A stretch of 64,000 bases of DNA from G963674685 sp963674685 (GTDB taxonomy: Bacteria; Lernaellota; Lernaellaia; JACKCT01), in NCBI GenBank assembly GCA_963674685.2, contig CAXXWT010000003.1, positions 806,001 to 870,000 of the forward strand. Reading direction: 5' to 3'. Every line of letters starts with the position of its first letter. The first letter of the stretch is position 1. Shown one piece after another: positions 40,869 through 49,645 of this stretch. The notes beneath the pieces were generated by a model, which worked only from the letters and a program-made list of their open reading frames with translations, had not been told where the DNA came from and searched no databases. The position numbers and the translations under genes were made by a program.

Positions 40869-42914
40869 TTATTCTACCTCCGCTTCATCTCTTCTAAGAA
40901 ATCCATCTGTTTGTCCTACGTCAAAGGTGTCGATTTTTGTTGTTCCAGCGCCAGACCCCTTTAGGATGTAAAACTTTGACCACTGCTCAGTATTCCTTAG
41001 TATCTTTGCCTCGAAGCGTCCGAACTCAGTATCAGTGGCAAGAAGAATCCATTGAGTACACCATTGAGGAACATTTTCCAAAAGGTTCTGACGGTGTCCG
41101 TGTGAAAGACGACCAAATGGTGTATCCATGAATAAAGGCATTTCAAGGATGTCTGAGCCTGCTGCAGCACTCGCAAGTGCCGCGATGAAAGCAATTGACA
41201 TGATTTGTCTCTGTCCTGCCGAAATATTCGCTAGAAATGGTTTTTGCCAGCGATCATATATCTGAATGCTGTAATCTGAGTTGACGACCACATCTCTTAG
41301 GGTCTGCTTACCTTCGTCATCAAGAAGCTCACGGAAATATTTAGTTGCACTCGTACTAATCATATCCTTGGTTTCACCTGTAAACTCATTATAGATACTC
41401 CTTAGTGCGTCGCTAGTGTTAGCTGCAAGAGCGGATCGTTTAGACAACTCATCCCGGATCCCTTGCTCTTTTTCAACTTCTTTCCTCAACTGCTTTAACC
41501 GATCTCGTTCTTCATAATCAACGACGAGTTCCTCTTTTAATCGATTCTGCTCTCCATCTAACTCGATAGTTTTACGTTCAATTTTCTGCCTATGTTTTTC
41601 AAGTTTGGTTGCATCCTCTTGTTTAGATGATCCAATTTTTTGCTTTAAACCCTCAAGTTTATGACGTGTCAATTCTAGTTCATTCTTCACTACTGCAAAT
41701 TTCTGAAGAACTGCTTCCGTAGCAACACCAATATCTTCGTAATGACTTCGGATGCCACTTAAATCTCTCCAAAGATTGAGCATTGAGTCTTCGGTCAATG
41801 AGTCATTTATTCTATCGCGCCAAAGGAGAATACTTCGATGCTGCTCAGTACCTGGCTGAAGAGATGATCCGCAAATACATTTGCCTTCTGCAATCAGTTT
41901 ATCAATCAATTCACGTTTAATTTCCGATGGTATTTCATGCTTTTGTCTGCGCTTATCAATGTTCCGAAAAACTTTTTCTGCAGTTTTCCTGACAAGAAGA
42001 AGTGCTGTTTTACCAGTGCGGTTTTTCATTTGCTGCAGTAAATCTTCAATTTGCGCTTCAAGATCTTGTTCGTATTTTTCAGATTCTGTTCTCGCTATCA
42101 ATAGGTGCCGGATTTCTTTAATTTTATCCAATTGAGCATCGACCTTTTTCTTTTCTTGGCCGGCAAGCTGTAGCTCTTCATCAATAAATGCAATTCGATT
42201 TTCTTTCTCGACAATGCGCTCATCGTTCTCGCGTAATTGTTTAATCACGCGCGCGAGTTCACCAGTCGCCTTGGTTTCGATTTCTGAGTCGAGATACTTT
42301 CTAAGGCGAGAAGTTGCATTCATTGCAGTTTCAAGCGTATCGATGTCTAAGAGCTTACGAATGCCTAAAGAAATTTCCTTTCTTTGCTCGGAACTTGCAC
42401 GTGTAAGCCTTTCAATTTTCTCTCCGTCAAAGAGAAAGTATTCCCTTAGTCCGCGATCAAGAATTCCCCCCACGATATCGGACACTTCGTTTGAATCTCT
42501 TGTTGTAGTCGAATTGCCATTTTCATCTTGGGTTATAAGCCGAACACCACCATCTTGTTGAGCAACCTCTCCATCAACAAGAATACCAAGAATAGATCGG
42601 TTAATTTTGTACAACCGGCCAGCATGAACAAATTCTAGATAAACACTGGCTTCAACAGGTTTTTTATCTCCTGCTTGAGCCTCCATTTCTGGGTAATTCA
42701 CAAGGTACAATTCGTGATGATCAACCTGCGAATCTTGTGAAAGTCGTTTCTCTCCGTATAAACAAAAAAGGAGAGCACGGTAGAGCCCCGTTTTCCCGCG
42801 GCCATTCTCACCAAAAACCACAGTCACATTACCAGTAGGTCCCCACGCGAACTCAATTTCTTGTGTCCCCCTGAATTGTCGGAAGTTACTCAATGTCATT
42901 TTTTGAAGAATCAC
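40869..42914 (-). CDS. DndD-like SMC/Rad50-type ATPase
   Basis: A protein of 681 residues starting with GTG at 42914, with AAGGAGG seven bases upstream; the GTG overlaps the previous stop (GTGA). The P-loop is 'VVFGENGRGKTGLYRALLF' (residues 33-51). Long coiled coils (about 205-290 and 390-500) flank a hinge region with 'EGKCICGSSLQPG', a Cys pair like a zinc hook. The signature reads 'NISAGQRQIMSIAF' and Walker B 'MPLFMDTPFGRLSHGHR'. 'DTPFGRLS' with the following His-Arg is typical of DndD, the ATPase of DNA phosphorothioation. DndC and DndE are not encoded nearby. Confidence 0.82.
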   Translation of the reverse strand: MILQKMTLSNFRQFRGTQEIEFAWGPTGNVTVVFGENGRGKTGLYRALLFCLYGEKRLSQDSQVDHHELYLVNYPEMEAQAGDKKPVEASVYLEFVHAGRLYKINRSILGILVDGEVAQQDGGVRLITQDENGNSTTTRDSNEVSDIVGGILDRGLREYFLFDGEKIERLTRASSEQRKEISLGIRKLLDIDTLETAMNATSRLRKYLDSEIETKATGELARVIKQLRENDERIVEKENRIAFIDEELQLAGQEKKKVDAQLDKIKEIRHLLIARTESEKYEQDLEAQIEDLLQQMKNRTGKTALLLVRKTAEKVFRNIDKRRQKHEIPSEIKRELIDKLIAEGKCICGSSLQPGTEQHRSILLWRDRINDSLTEDSMLNLWRDLSGIRSHYEDIGVATEAVLQKFAVVKNELELTRHKLEGLKQKIGSSKQEDATKLEKHRQKIERKTIELDGEQNRLKEELVVDYEERDRLKQLRKEVEKEQGIRDELSKRSALAANTSDALRSIYNEFTGETKDMISTSATKYFRELLDDEGKQTLRDVVVNSDYSIQIYDRWQKPFLANISAGQRQIMSIAFIAALASAAAGSDILEMPLFMDTPFGRLSHGHRQNLLENVPQWCTQWILLATDTEFGRFEAKILRNTEQWSKFYILKGSGAGTTKIDTFDVGQTDGFLRRDEAEVE

Positions 42915-43084
42915 TGGGATACCTCCTTATCCTGTGTGATCTTGCGTATCACACCCTTCAACTGTTCCAAAACTGATGATTCTGGCATAGATTCAGCAAG
43001 CTCAAGAGCGCGCACTGCCAGCGCTTGAACCTCTGCAGGGTATCTCTGCAATTTTTCCATTATTAACTGATGTGTTTTGGCCAT
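42911..43084 (-). CDS. Tiny hypothetical protein in the Dnd-like operon
   Basis: A protein of 57 residues. The start at 43084 has AGGAG upstream; it overlaps the end of the helicase gene by 22 bases and its stop overlaps the GTG of the DndD-like gene. Two helices are likely ('HQLIMEKLQRYPAEVQALAV', 'SVLEQLKGVIRKIT'). It may be a structural partner of one of its neighbours; no family recognised. Confidence 0.65.
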   Translation of the reverse strand: MAKTHQLIMEKLQRYPAEVQALAVRALELAESMPESSVLEQLKGVIRKITQDKEVSQ

Positions 43085-45228
43085 GTGTAGCTCCTGTCCT
43101 TTATCTCGATGGACTCCATTACCTCGTGGTAAATGTCCCAAGGTTTTATATCAAAAAGGTGCAGTACTTGGTATGCATTAACAGTTTCCCAAATGACAGA
43201 CCGAGCCTCGAATTCGTTACTGGCACTTGCGGCAAATTCAGCGAAGCGAGGCATCTCACGCCGAAGTAAGCTAAGGTCATAGTCCCTTTGTAAATGAGCG
43301 AGTTGGATATCCGGCACTACGACGAAATCGTAAATGTCCGCATGTACTTTACCTTCATGTTTTCTCAGAACACGGCCACGACGTTGAATGAATTCTTTTG
43401 GATTTGTAGTGCTGGCTAAGAAATACGCTGTTTTTGTCGATGGGATATCTACCCCTTCATCAAGGCAATGGATTGCTATAAGTGCTTGAATATCTCCATC
43501 CGAAAACTGTTTTAACACCTCTTGCCTTTTGTTCATTGAAACTGTGTGGACAAACTCATGGCATCGAATTCCAAGATCGGAAACTGCACTGAGTATTTCT
43601 TTATGAGTACCTGGCGCACAGTAGATCAGAACGCCTCGCAACTCACTACCTGTTTGATTGCACACTGCAATTTGCTTTTTTAGCTCATTGAGTAAAAGAG
43701 GTAGCTTGTTTTCAGCTTCAGAAATCAATTGTGCCCTGCGCACAAGCAGCTTTTTCAAACGCTCTCTAACGTCCATAGTGTGGTCTAAATCTTGGGCTGC
43801 AATCAGCAGCCCAATGCTACGTGTAAGCTCTTCGTATTCGACCATTTCTCCCGGTGTGAGAGAGGTTAAAATTGGTAAATATCGGTATGGTGTTAAAAAT
43901 TCACCAATGGCTTGTTCGAGAGAATATTCAAAACAGACACTACCGAAATAATCTAATAGTAGTTGTGTTCCTTCATCGTCATACCATCTCCTTGGAGTCG
44001 CTGATAGCCCAATGCGCAACTCCGGCCAGGGCAATAATGCCTTACGCAAATGAGAGGCTCCTAAACTATGCACTTCATCCGCAATTAAAATAGTTTTTGC
44101 TGGTGAAAGGTTCTTCACGGCAGAATTAAATCGTTGGGTAGCAGCGGTTTGATGAACCGCAATAATGCAGATGCTAGATAAAACGCCGAGGCGATAATCC
44201 TGAATCTTTGAGCGTACTTCATTTGGCCATTGAGGATGACTTCCACTGCATAAAATTGGAAGAAATCCAAATTTCTCACAGTTTCTAAACCATTGATCCA
44301 ATAAATGAAGATAGGGTACTAAAATAATCACTGCAACCTGCTTTAAGTCATTCCTTCTATCCGCCGCCGCTGCGAGGGCTGTGTAAGTTTTTCCTGTACC
44401 CGTTGCCATTTCAAAAAGCCCCTTGAAATCTTGCTTCTTCCAGGCCTCAATTGCTTCCTTTTGAAATGGCCACAATTCAATTTCATGAATTGGCGATTGT
44501 ATGAATATAATATCCTGTTTGGTATCATCTTCTTCACTATCCAGAGGCCAAGGTCTTTTCCCGGTTCGAAGAGAAACAATTTGCTCTCGAATAGCATCAG
44601 GGAGGATTAGCACTTGAAATTGTGAATTCCCACCTTGCCAGAGCTTCAAAAGACGGCTTTGGTGTTGCTCAACATATGGTAGCTGTCCTACTTCCCACGA
44701 TTTAAAAACAGAAAAGGCTTCGCCATTCAACGATCCCTTGGCAGAATCATTAAATGAGCCATGGATCGCTACAACATCGGCATTGGTATCAATAAAGACG
44801 CCAACTTTGTCATGGTAGTCTCCACCCATGTTAAAGTCACGTGGAATTGCGAAACGGAAATCCAGAACATTTTCAGAAACCATCCAGGCGAGGGCATTTA
44901 GGGTATTTTTTGATAAGGCGTTGCTGAGTTCAAGAACTTGTTCACGCAGCATGTCGCGTAAAATCGTGTCACGTTTAGCATGATCGCCAACTTGCAAAGC
45001 CTCCCAGTCGGCTTTCTGCATAATTGGTGATGTGACGATGCGGGCTATCCCACCATTGTCGATAAGTTTTACAATTCCTTTGCAAGCATTTCGCAACCAA
45101 CCTGAAGTGAAAAAGCCAACTCCCCGCCAATATTCAATAGATTCTTTAAGTAAAGGTGAAATTAAGTCCTGAATAAGGTCATAATCAGCACTATCGTAAA
45201 CAGGATGTAACTTAAGGTCTTTGAGCAT
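43063..45228 (-). CDS. SF2 helicase with N-terminal phospholipase-D-like domain
   Basis: A protein of 721 residues. The N-terminal PLD-like domain has His139 and Lys141 (DYHDKVGVF) and 'IHGSFNDS' (157-161), a single HKD-type active site, so it may be a nuclease as a dimer. The helicase has Walker A 'MATGTGKT', DEVH box (384-387), 'GLSATPRR', and motif VI 'QRRGRVLR'. This domain order matches what I recall of the restriction enzyme named for the phosphorothioation system. It overlaps the gene before it by 17 bases. It is probably the DNA-cutting or translocating arm of the operon. Confidence 0.85.
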   Translation of the reverse strand: MLKDLKLHPVYDSADYDLIQDLISPLLKESIEYWRGVGFFTSGWLRNACKGIVKLIDNGGIARIVTSPIMQKADWEALQVGDHAKRDTILRDMLREQVLELSNALSKNTLNALAWMVSENVLDFRFAIPRDFNMGGDYHDKVGVFIDTNADVVAIHGSFNDSAKGSLNGEAFSVFKSWEVGQLPYVEQHQSRLLKLWQGGNSQFQVLILPDAIREQIVSLRTGKRPWPLDSEEDDTKQDIIFIQSPIHEIELWPFQKEAIEAWKKQDFKGLFEMATGTGKTYTALAAAADRRNDLKQVAVIILVPYLHLLDQWFRNCEKFGFLPILCSGSHPQWPNEVRSKIQDYRLGVLSSICIIAVHQTAATQRFNSAVKNLSPAKTILIADEVHSLGASHLRKALLPWPELRIGLSATPRRWYDDEGTQLLLDYFGSVCFEYSLEQAIGEFLTPYRYLPILTSLTPGEMVEYEELTRSIGLLIAAQDLDHTMDVRERLKKLLVRRAQLISEAENKLPLLLNELKKQIAVCNQTGSELRGVLIYCAPGTHKEILSAVSDLGIRCHEFVHTVSMNKRQEVLKQFSDGDIQALIAIHCLDEGVDIPSTKTAYFLASTTNPKEFIQRRGRVLRKHEGKVHADIYDFVVVPDIQLAHLQRDYDLSLLRREMPRFAEFAASASNEFEARSVIWETVNAYQVLHLFDIKPWDIYHEVMESIEIKDRSYTWPKHIS

Positions 45229-48200
45229 CGACCAATAACTCCTTCAATATTATTTCTCCTTCCCTGATCACAACATGCTCCCCGGAGCCCAACATGCTCG
45301 AAGTAAGGTGCTTTTTAATTATTCCAATTCCCAATAGAGCCTTTTCAAACTCTATTAGATTTGCTGCACCGCCCCAATCTTTATCAAGCATTTTTGCGAT
45401 CACTACCTCAAAACTATTTGTATAATTTTCACTGTCCCGTGGCACAAAAGCCTCCCTTGCATTACCTAGAATAAGATAATTCCCGCCTTTTGCGAGTAAA
45501 TCAGCAATCATGGATTTTGACCAGTACAAGCCGGGTGGTAAAGAAGGAAGATCATTCGACTCTACAAGATGGGAAACACGCCCAAAACGCATGCCTGCTT
45601 TAACTGCATTTATAAAATATTTAAGCGCCTCATTTTCAAGTGCTTGCTGCTTGGCTTTGTCCCATGCGATTGTTTGGTGGTGAATAACGCATCCAGGATG
45701 ATATACACAAATCTCAGCATCACGAACGATGGAGTACACGCTCTGCTCTTTATATTTAAGTTTTTCAATGAAGCGCTTTTCCAAAGCTTCGTACGTGCAT
45801 GGACCTTTCTGATCGCGTATGAAATTGATGATGTGTTCTCTAAAAGTATGCTTGATATTTTGTTCACCGGCGGAAAAACGCGTAATAAGGGAGTGACCGT
45901 CAAGAGAAAACTGGTCCTCTGCAAAGCACTGAAAAACGGAATAGAGCATCAAAGAGTTGTCTATACCGATAGACCTACACGTAACTTGCTTTTCATTATA
46001 GATTTTATCAATCGTGCAATGTTTTTCTTTAGAAAGTACTTTATGAGTGTGTTCGATCAATGGCAGAATGGATTTTCGGCTTAGTTGGGTATTGTCGAGA
46101 TGGATATAGCCCCAGTCAACGGTTCGGATGACGTTGGAAACTTGCGCGCTAAGTTGGCTAAATTGAAATTCTTTTAAAAAGATTTTTTTTATTCCAAATT
46201 CTCTTGCTTCTTGGAGTGAGACTGGACCACCCTGATCTCTTATGAAGTCTTCAAAAACAATTACTGCTGGTATGTGTTCAGTGTACTTGGTTCTTAAATA
46301 GACGTATGGGCATCTGGGGAAAACAAGATTTTTCTGTGCTGATCGTCTTAAACATGTGTAAATAGCGTACTCAGAGGGTAAACCAGCCGCTTTGCAACGA
46401 GAGCGAAAATGCAAGAAGGCTCCATAAGCGGAGACATAAGGAACGTCTTTTTTTAATACTTGAAGTAACCAACGCTCTATGTCGTGTATCAGGCTGTAGG
46501 GTACACTCACATTATCTTTATGCACAAAAGTGCCACGGTCCCAAAGCAATGCATTATCAACACGTGCAAGTGAAGCATAAGTATTTCTATCCGAGAAATT
46601 TGGTCTCCATTTTCTTACTTCTTTGGCAATTTCTGTAAAATGAGTTGGCTTTCCTATTTGGGAAAGAACAATGTCCAACATTTCAAGAATTTTCCCGTAG
46701 CGTAATAACCATAGCTTCACCGAATAGATACGTCCTTTGTGTACCTTGACTCGCTCTGTGCATTGTCTGAGAGCCGTATCAAGAAGTGCATCAGAAATAC
46801 ATTCTAGCTTTTGATATTCGGCTGTTGCAGCAATTCGTTTAAGCAATACCTTTTTTAATTGGTTGCGATCGACACTCCATAGATCAGCAGAATTTTGCTC
46901 ATCAGCAACACATGACACCACTTTCTCAATTTCATTTGCTAGATGGAAAATTAGTGAGTGATAACCTTCGGTCTTTACGATTCCACCTTTTTGGAGCAGT
47001 AAACCAGATTCCTTCCAGGCTTGAAGTGTTGAAAAAAATGAAAGAAGAGCTGTTGCATTGCGAAGTTGGTCACCATTCTCACCTTTGCAAAGCAAGACTT
47101 TTGTCAATTCATCCAAGCCAATCATTCCGCCCCTTTGATGAACAATGGCCACTGCAGTGTCAAACAAAGGTAGTAATTTGTTTTGCTGGTATGTAATTGA
47201 GATTTTCTTGTCTACAGCCATTTCCAGCTGTCGTATTCGTTCTCTGGTCAAAGCGCCAAGCTGTTCCCCAACGAGTTCCAAAGTCATCGGCGTATTTCCA
47301 AGCATTCCTTTGCGCAGCATGAATGCGAGAGCTTGAGTCTTTGTCCTAGTGAGGCCATGTATCCAACCTGCAAGCCATGGCGCAGGATTATTGATGTCGA
47401 TTTTTGCGTACTGAGAATATACAGAGTCTATTCTTGAAGATGAAGTATTCGCAAGACAAGGGGCTGCAAGAAGCTGCCTGGGGTGGAAATCACTAGAATT
47501 ATTTGCAAGACTGCGTGCGTATTCACAAATACTAGCCTGAATCCTTTGTATCTCGTCTGCTGTCTTTCGGCCACAATGGTGTGTGTCGAGAAGCTGCCGC
47601 CTCTCAATACGCATAAATGATTTAAAGCTTTTAATATTCATGCCTTTCAGCACATTATTTCCCCTGACACTAAGGACACTTTTCACTGCTTCGAAAACTT
47701 CATTTGGCACTCCTTCATAATCGATCTCATTGATTGATTCTTGTTTAATGTTCTCTTCTGTTTGAGGACAAAGCGTTGATATTAATGCGGCGATCTCATT
47801 GTGAGTTTTTCTCCCGCAATTTCTTGTACCTAATAACTGCGTAGTTGTAAGTTTTACAAGAGAGTCAACGTCCTCCACGCCAAGCTTCTCTAAAACATTC
47901 TGTGCACGAATGGACAAGTCTCTTTTTAAGATTTCAAAATCTGGTGATCCTTCAGGTAATTCAGTTGAATTAGGGGTTTGCGCTTTCCCTTGCTGTAAAT
48001 TTTGTGGGGACCAAAGCTTTGATCTGAATGCTTCAATTTCGTTGAAAGTTTTTATTCCACATGTTTTTGTTTGCATAATGTCGCGAGGGGAAAGGCGCCG
48101 TAAAGCAGATGAATCCCTGACTCCAAGTCTTGCTAAGATATTCTTTGCTTGTGGCGATAATTCTCGAATCAAGTCCCAATATTGTTGTGAATTTTTAAGT

Positions 48201-48454
48201 CGTTTAGGGGGATTTTGTGCCTTCACTATTTTTTGTGGCTTATTATTTCGTGGCCACAATTCTAATCGGAGTGTTTCAATTTCCTCAAAAGTGTTCTTGC
48301 CACAGTTCCTTACCTTCAATATGTCCACAGAGCTGAGTCGCCGTAAATCAAAAGGATTTTTTACTTTAAGTCTCGCTAAAACCCCTTGCGCACGGACTGA
48401 CAATCTTTTTGCGATGATTTTCTGAAATTCTTCTTGGCTGAGGGTTTTTATCAT
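45212..48454 (-). CDS. Large protein with four RNA-polymerase alpha-CTD-like repeats and a sigma-region-4-like helix-turn-helix
   Basis: A protein of 1080 residues, ATG at 48454 (a TTG at 48469 is in frame). Four repeats at about 17-67, 98-148, 180-228 and 261-310 follow the alpha-CTD pattern, for example 'LSIRAQNVLEKLGVEDVDSL' then 'LLGTRNCGRKTHNEI'. RpoA itself has one such domain, which binds UP-element DNA and regulators. At 390-416 'MTLELVGEQLGALTRERIRQ' looks like sigma region 4. The other 650 residues contain several winged-helix-like stretches ('FTEIAKEVRKWRPNF', 'PVSLQEAREFGIKKIF') but no catalytic motif. It heads the operon and probably binds DNA or polymerase as sensor or regulator. 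Confidence 0.8.
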   Translation of the reverse strand: MIKTLSQEEFQKIIAKRLSVRAQGVLARLKVKNPFDLRRLSSVDILKVRNCGKNTFEEIETLRLELWPRNNKPQKIVKAQNPPKRLKNSQQYWDLIRELSPQAKNILARLGVRDSSALRRLSPRDIMQTKTCGIKTFNEIEAFRSKLWSPQNLQQGKAQTPNSTELPEGSPDFEILKRDLSIRAQNVLEKLGVEDVDSLVKLTTTQLLGTRNCGRKTHNEIAALISTLCPQTEENIKQESINEIDYEGVPNEVFEAVKSVLSVRGNNVLKGMNIKSFKSFMRIERRQLLDTHHCGRKTADEIQRIQASICEYARSLANNSSDFHPRQLLAAPCLANTSSSRIDSVYSQYAKIDINNPAPWLAGWIHGLTRTKTQALAFMLRKGMLGNTPMTLELVGEQLGALTRERIRQLEMAVDKKISITYQQNKLLPLFDTAVAIVHQRGGMIGLDELTKVLLCKGENGDQLRNATALLSFFSTLQAWKESGLLLQKGGIVKTEGYHSLIFHLANEIEKVVSCVADEQNSADLWSVDRNQLKKVLLKRIAATAEYQKLECISDALLDTALRQCTERVKVHKGRIYSVKLWLLRYGKILEMLDIVLSQIGKPTHFTEIAKEVRKWRPNFSDRNTYASLARVDNALLWDRGTFVHKDNVSVPYSLIHDIERWLLQVLKKDVPYVSAYGAFLHFRSRCKAAGLPSEYAIYTCLRRSAQKNLVFPRCPYVYLRTKYTEHIPAVIVFEDFIRDQGGPVSLQEAREFGIKKIFLKEFQFSQLSAQVSNVIRTVDWGYIHLDNTQLSRKSILPLIEHTHKVLSKEKHCTIDKIYNEKQVTCRSIGIDNSLMLYSVFQCFAEDQFSLDGHSLITRFSAGEQNIKHTFREHIINFIRDQKGPCTYEALEKRFIEKLKYKEQSVYSIVRDAEICVYHPGCVIHHQTIAWDKAKQQALENEALKYFINAVKAGMRFGRVSHLVESNDLPSLPPGLYWSKSMIADLLAKGGNYLILGNAREAFVPRDSENYTNSFEVVIAKMLDKDWGGAANLIEFEKALLGIGIIKKHLTSSMLGSGEHVVIREGEIILKELLVDAQRP

Positions 48455-48774
48455 GCGAAGTATTACCAATTATATTTTCGACAGGCATATTCGGCTTGAT
48501 TCACGGTTATCACTTAATCACATCCAAATTTTTGCCGGTTTTGATCCACATTCAATCCAATCAACAATTCCCGCAAGTCGCGGAACAGCCTCAATCTCTG
48601 GACTTTAATTGTCGGTGTCTTTTTGCTTCGAAATCTATCTGAGATGGTGTCTTTCCTCCTACTTTCCAAATCGCCTTAGTTCGAACACAACCAGAAAGCG
48701 CAACCTTAACTCGGTTTGATATTATTGCATCGGAAAGAAAGAGCAAGGGAAGTGGGTCTGTCTAGTGGATTGAT

Positions 48775-48909
48775 TTACTTTGTTTCCTCCTCCAGCAAAG
48801 CCACCGCGTCATGGTGCTGCTGCGGGGCCAGGTGGCTGTAACGCATTGTCATGTGAATGTCGGAGTGTCCCAGGAGTTGCTGCACTACCAGCAGGTGGAC
48901 TCCCTTCAT
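48775..48909 (-). pseudogene. C-terminal remnant of a second tyrosine integrase
   Basis: 44 codons read 'VVQQLLGHSDIHMTMRYSHL' then 'APQQHHDAVALLEEE' and TAA at 48775-48777. 'LLGHSDIHMTMRYSHLAP' holds the His and catalytic Tyr of a tyrosine recombinase. A stop lies just upstream in frame and the rest of the gene is absent. It is not related closely to the integrase at 20030 (LLGHEDLQTTMIYAHV), so it marks an earlier element near the same attachment site. Confidence 0.8.
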
Positions 48910-48970
48910 GATAAGTTAATAATTATTAATTTTCTATTAATGCATTCCACACTGAGTCACCCCTCCCATC

Positions 48971-48992
48971 TTGCTACAAATTTGCTACGAAA
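48971..48992. repeat. Right copy of putative integrase arm-type sites
   Basis: Two GCTACRA units 11 bp apart, identical over 21 bp to 20092-20112, lying about 130 bp inside attR. Confidence 0.5.
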
Positions 48993-49121
48993 ATATTGCA
49001 CCAAAAGGGGCAAAAACAGGAAAAAACGGGAATTAACAGGGAGAATGGAATTAGGCTAAGTACTTGAAAACAGGGAGAAACGCTGTAATTACCGGTACTT
49101 AGATGATTGTGCCTTAACCCA

Positions 49122-49141
49122 TTCAACTCCCGCCACCTCCA
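49122..49141 (+). repeat. attR core (20-bp direct repeat)
   Basis: TTCAACTCCCGCCACCTCCA, identical to the ssrA 3' end at 19992-20011. Here it is followed by CCA, the sequence expected of an uninterrupted ssrA gene that encoded its own CCA tail. Confidence 0.9.
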
Positions 49142-49645
49142 CCAGTTTGAGAAAAATCAGAATATTCTCCGGGGTCGCGGCGACGCGGCTCGCTTGGGCG
49201 GATAGAGGAGTATAACTGCTTAATAAAAAAGGATTATTTGGTGCAGTTGATTTCTATCCGCACTTTTTCTTTTCGGACCGACTATCGACAAATAATCCCA
49301 TTTTTACCCCATTTTGCCCCTTTTTCTCTCTCCCTCTCCATTGCGTTCGGACTTTTGCGTTTTAGTCCGAAAACGGAGAATGAACAAAATCATGCACTTA
49401 CGAGCCGTCAAAAATTTGCGGTTCGACTCCCACACGGTATGGAGAGTATCTATGCTGCGGTAAGGTCTCGGACGCTGAATCCGATCCAATTCGAAAAAAG
49501 GTTTTGTTGGCATAACGTTGCACGCATGAAAAAGTGAACCGGTTGTCTTGTTTGAGTGTCTCAACAATCTGAAACAGTGGGCTTATTTACCGGATCGATC
49601 GAAAGAGATTGACACCACAACTATGAGATTATAGGTTTACCGACT
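49142..49645. other. Gene-free stretch between the island and the metal-efflux locus
   Basis: No gene seen. TTCGGAC occurs at 49272 and 49346, and its inverse at 49365; the last two form a perfect 8-bp inverted repeat (49346-49371). It may hold promoter or operator elements for the efflux locus. Confidence 0.45.
49346..49371. promoter_or_regulatory. Inverted repeat upstream of the efflux locus
   Basis: TTCGGACT-N10-AGTCCGAA, a perfect 8-bp palindrome with arms one and a half to two turns apart. It lies 275 bases upstream of the first gene of the locus. Function unproven. Confidence 0.35.

Larger units (their letters stand above)
19992..49141. mobile_element. 29.1-kb integrative island inserted in ssrA
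   Basis: Bounded by exact 20-bp copies of the ssrA 3' end (19992-20011 and 49122-49141), with a tyrosine integrase just inside the left copy. The interior is AT-richer than the flanks. It carries integrase/HTH genes, replication- and recombination-like genes (polymerase-like, RecD-like, RAD52-like, Cas4-like), an ArdC-like antirestriction gene, an IS, and a Dnd-like operon. No relaxase or type IV secretion gene is visible, so it is not a self-transmissible conjugative element as seen. Confidence 0.88.

Noticed and set aside
48469..48474. Perfect TATAAT just upstream of the Dnd-like operon
   Set aside because: No matching -35 element at 16-18 bp, and it would leave a leader of only about eight bases before the ATG at 48454; probably chance in AT-rich DNA.
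19992..49141. Prophage interpretation of the island
   Set aside because: No capsid, terminase, portal, tail or lysis genes are visible.
49422..49440. GGTTCGACTCCCAC, resembling a tRNA T-arm
   Set aside because: The flanking bases do not pair into a T-stem or acceptor stem and no anticodon arm is present upstream.
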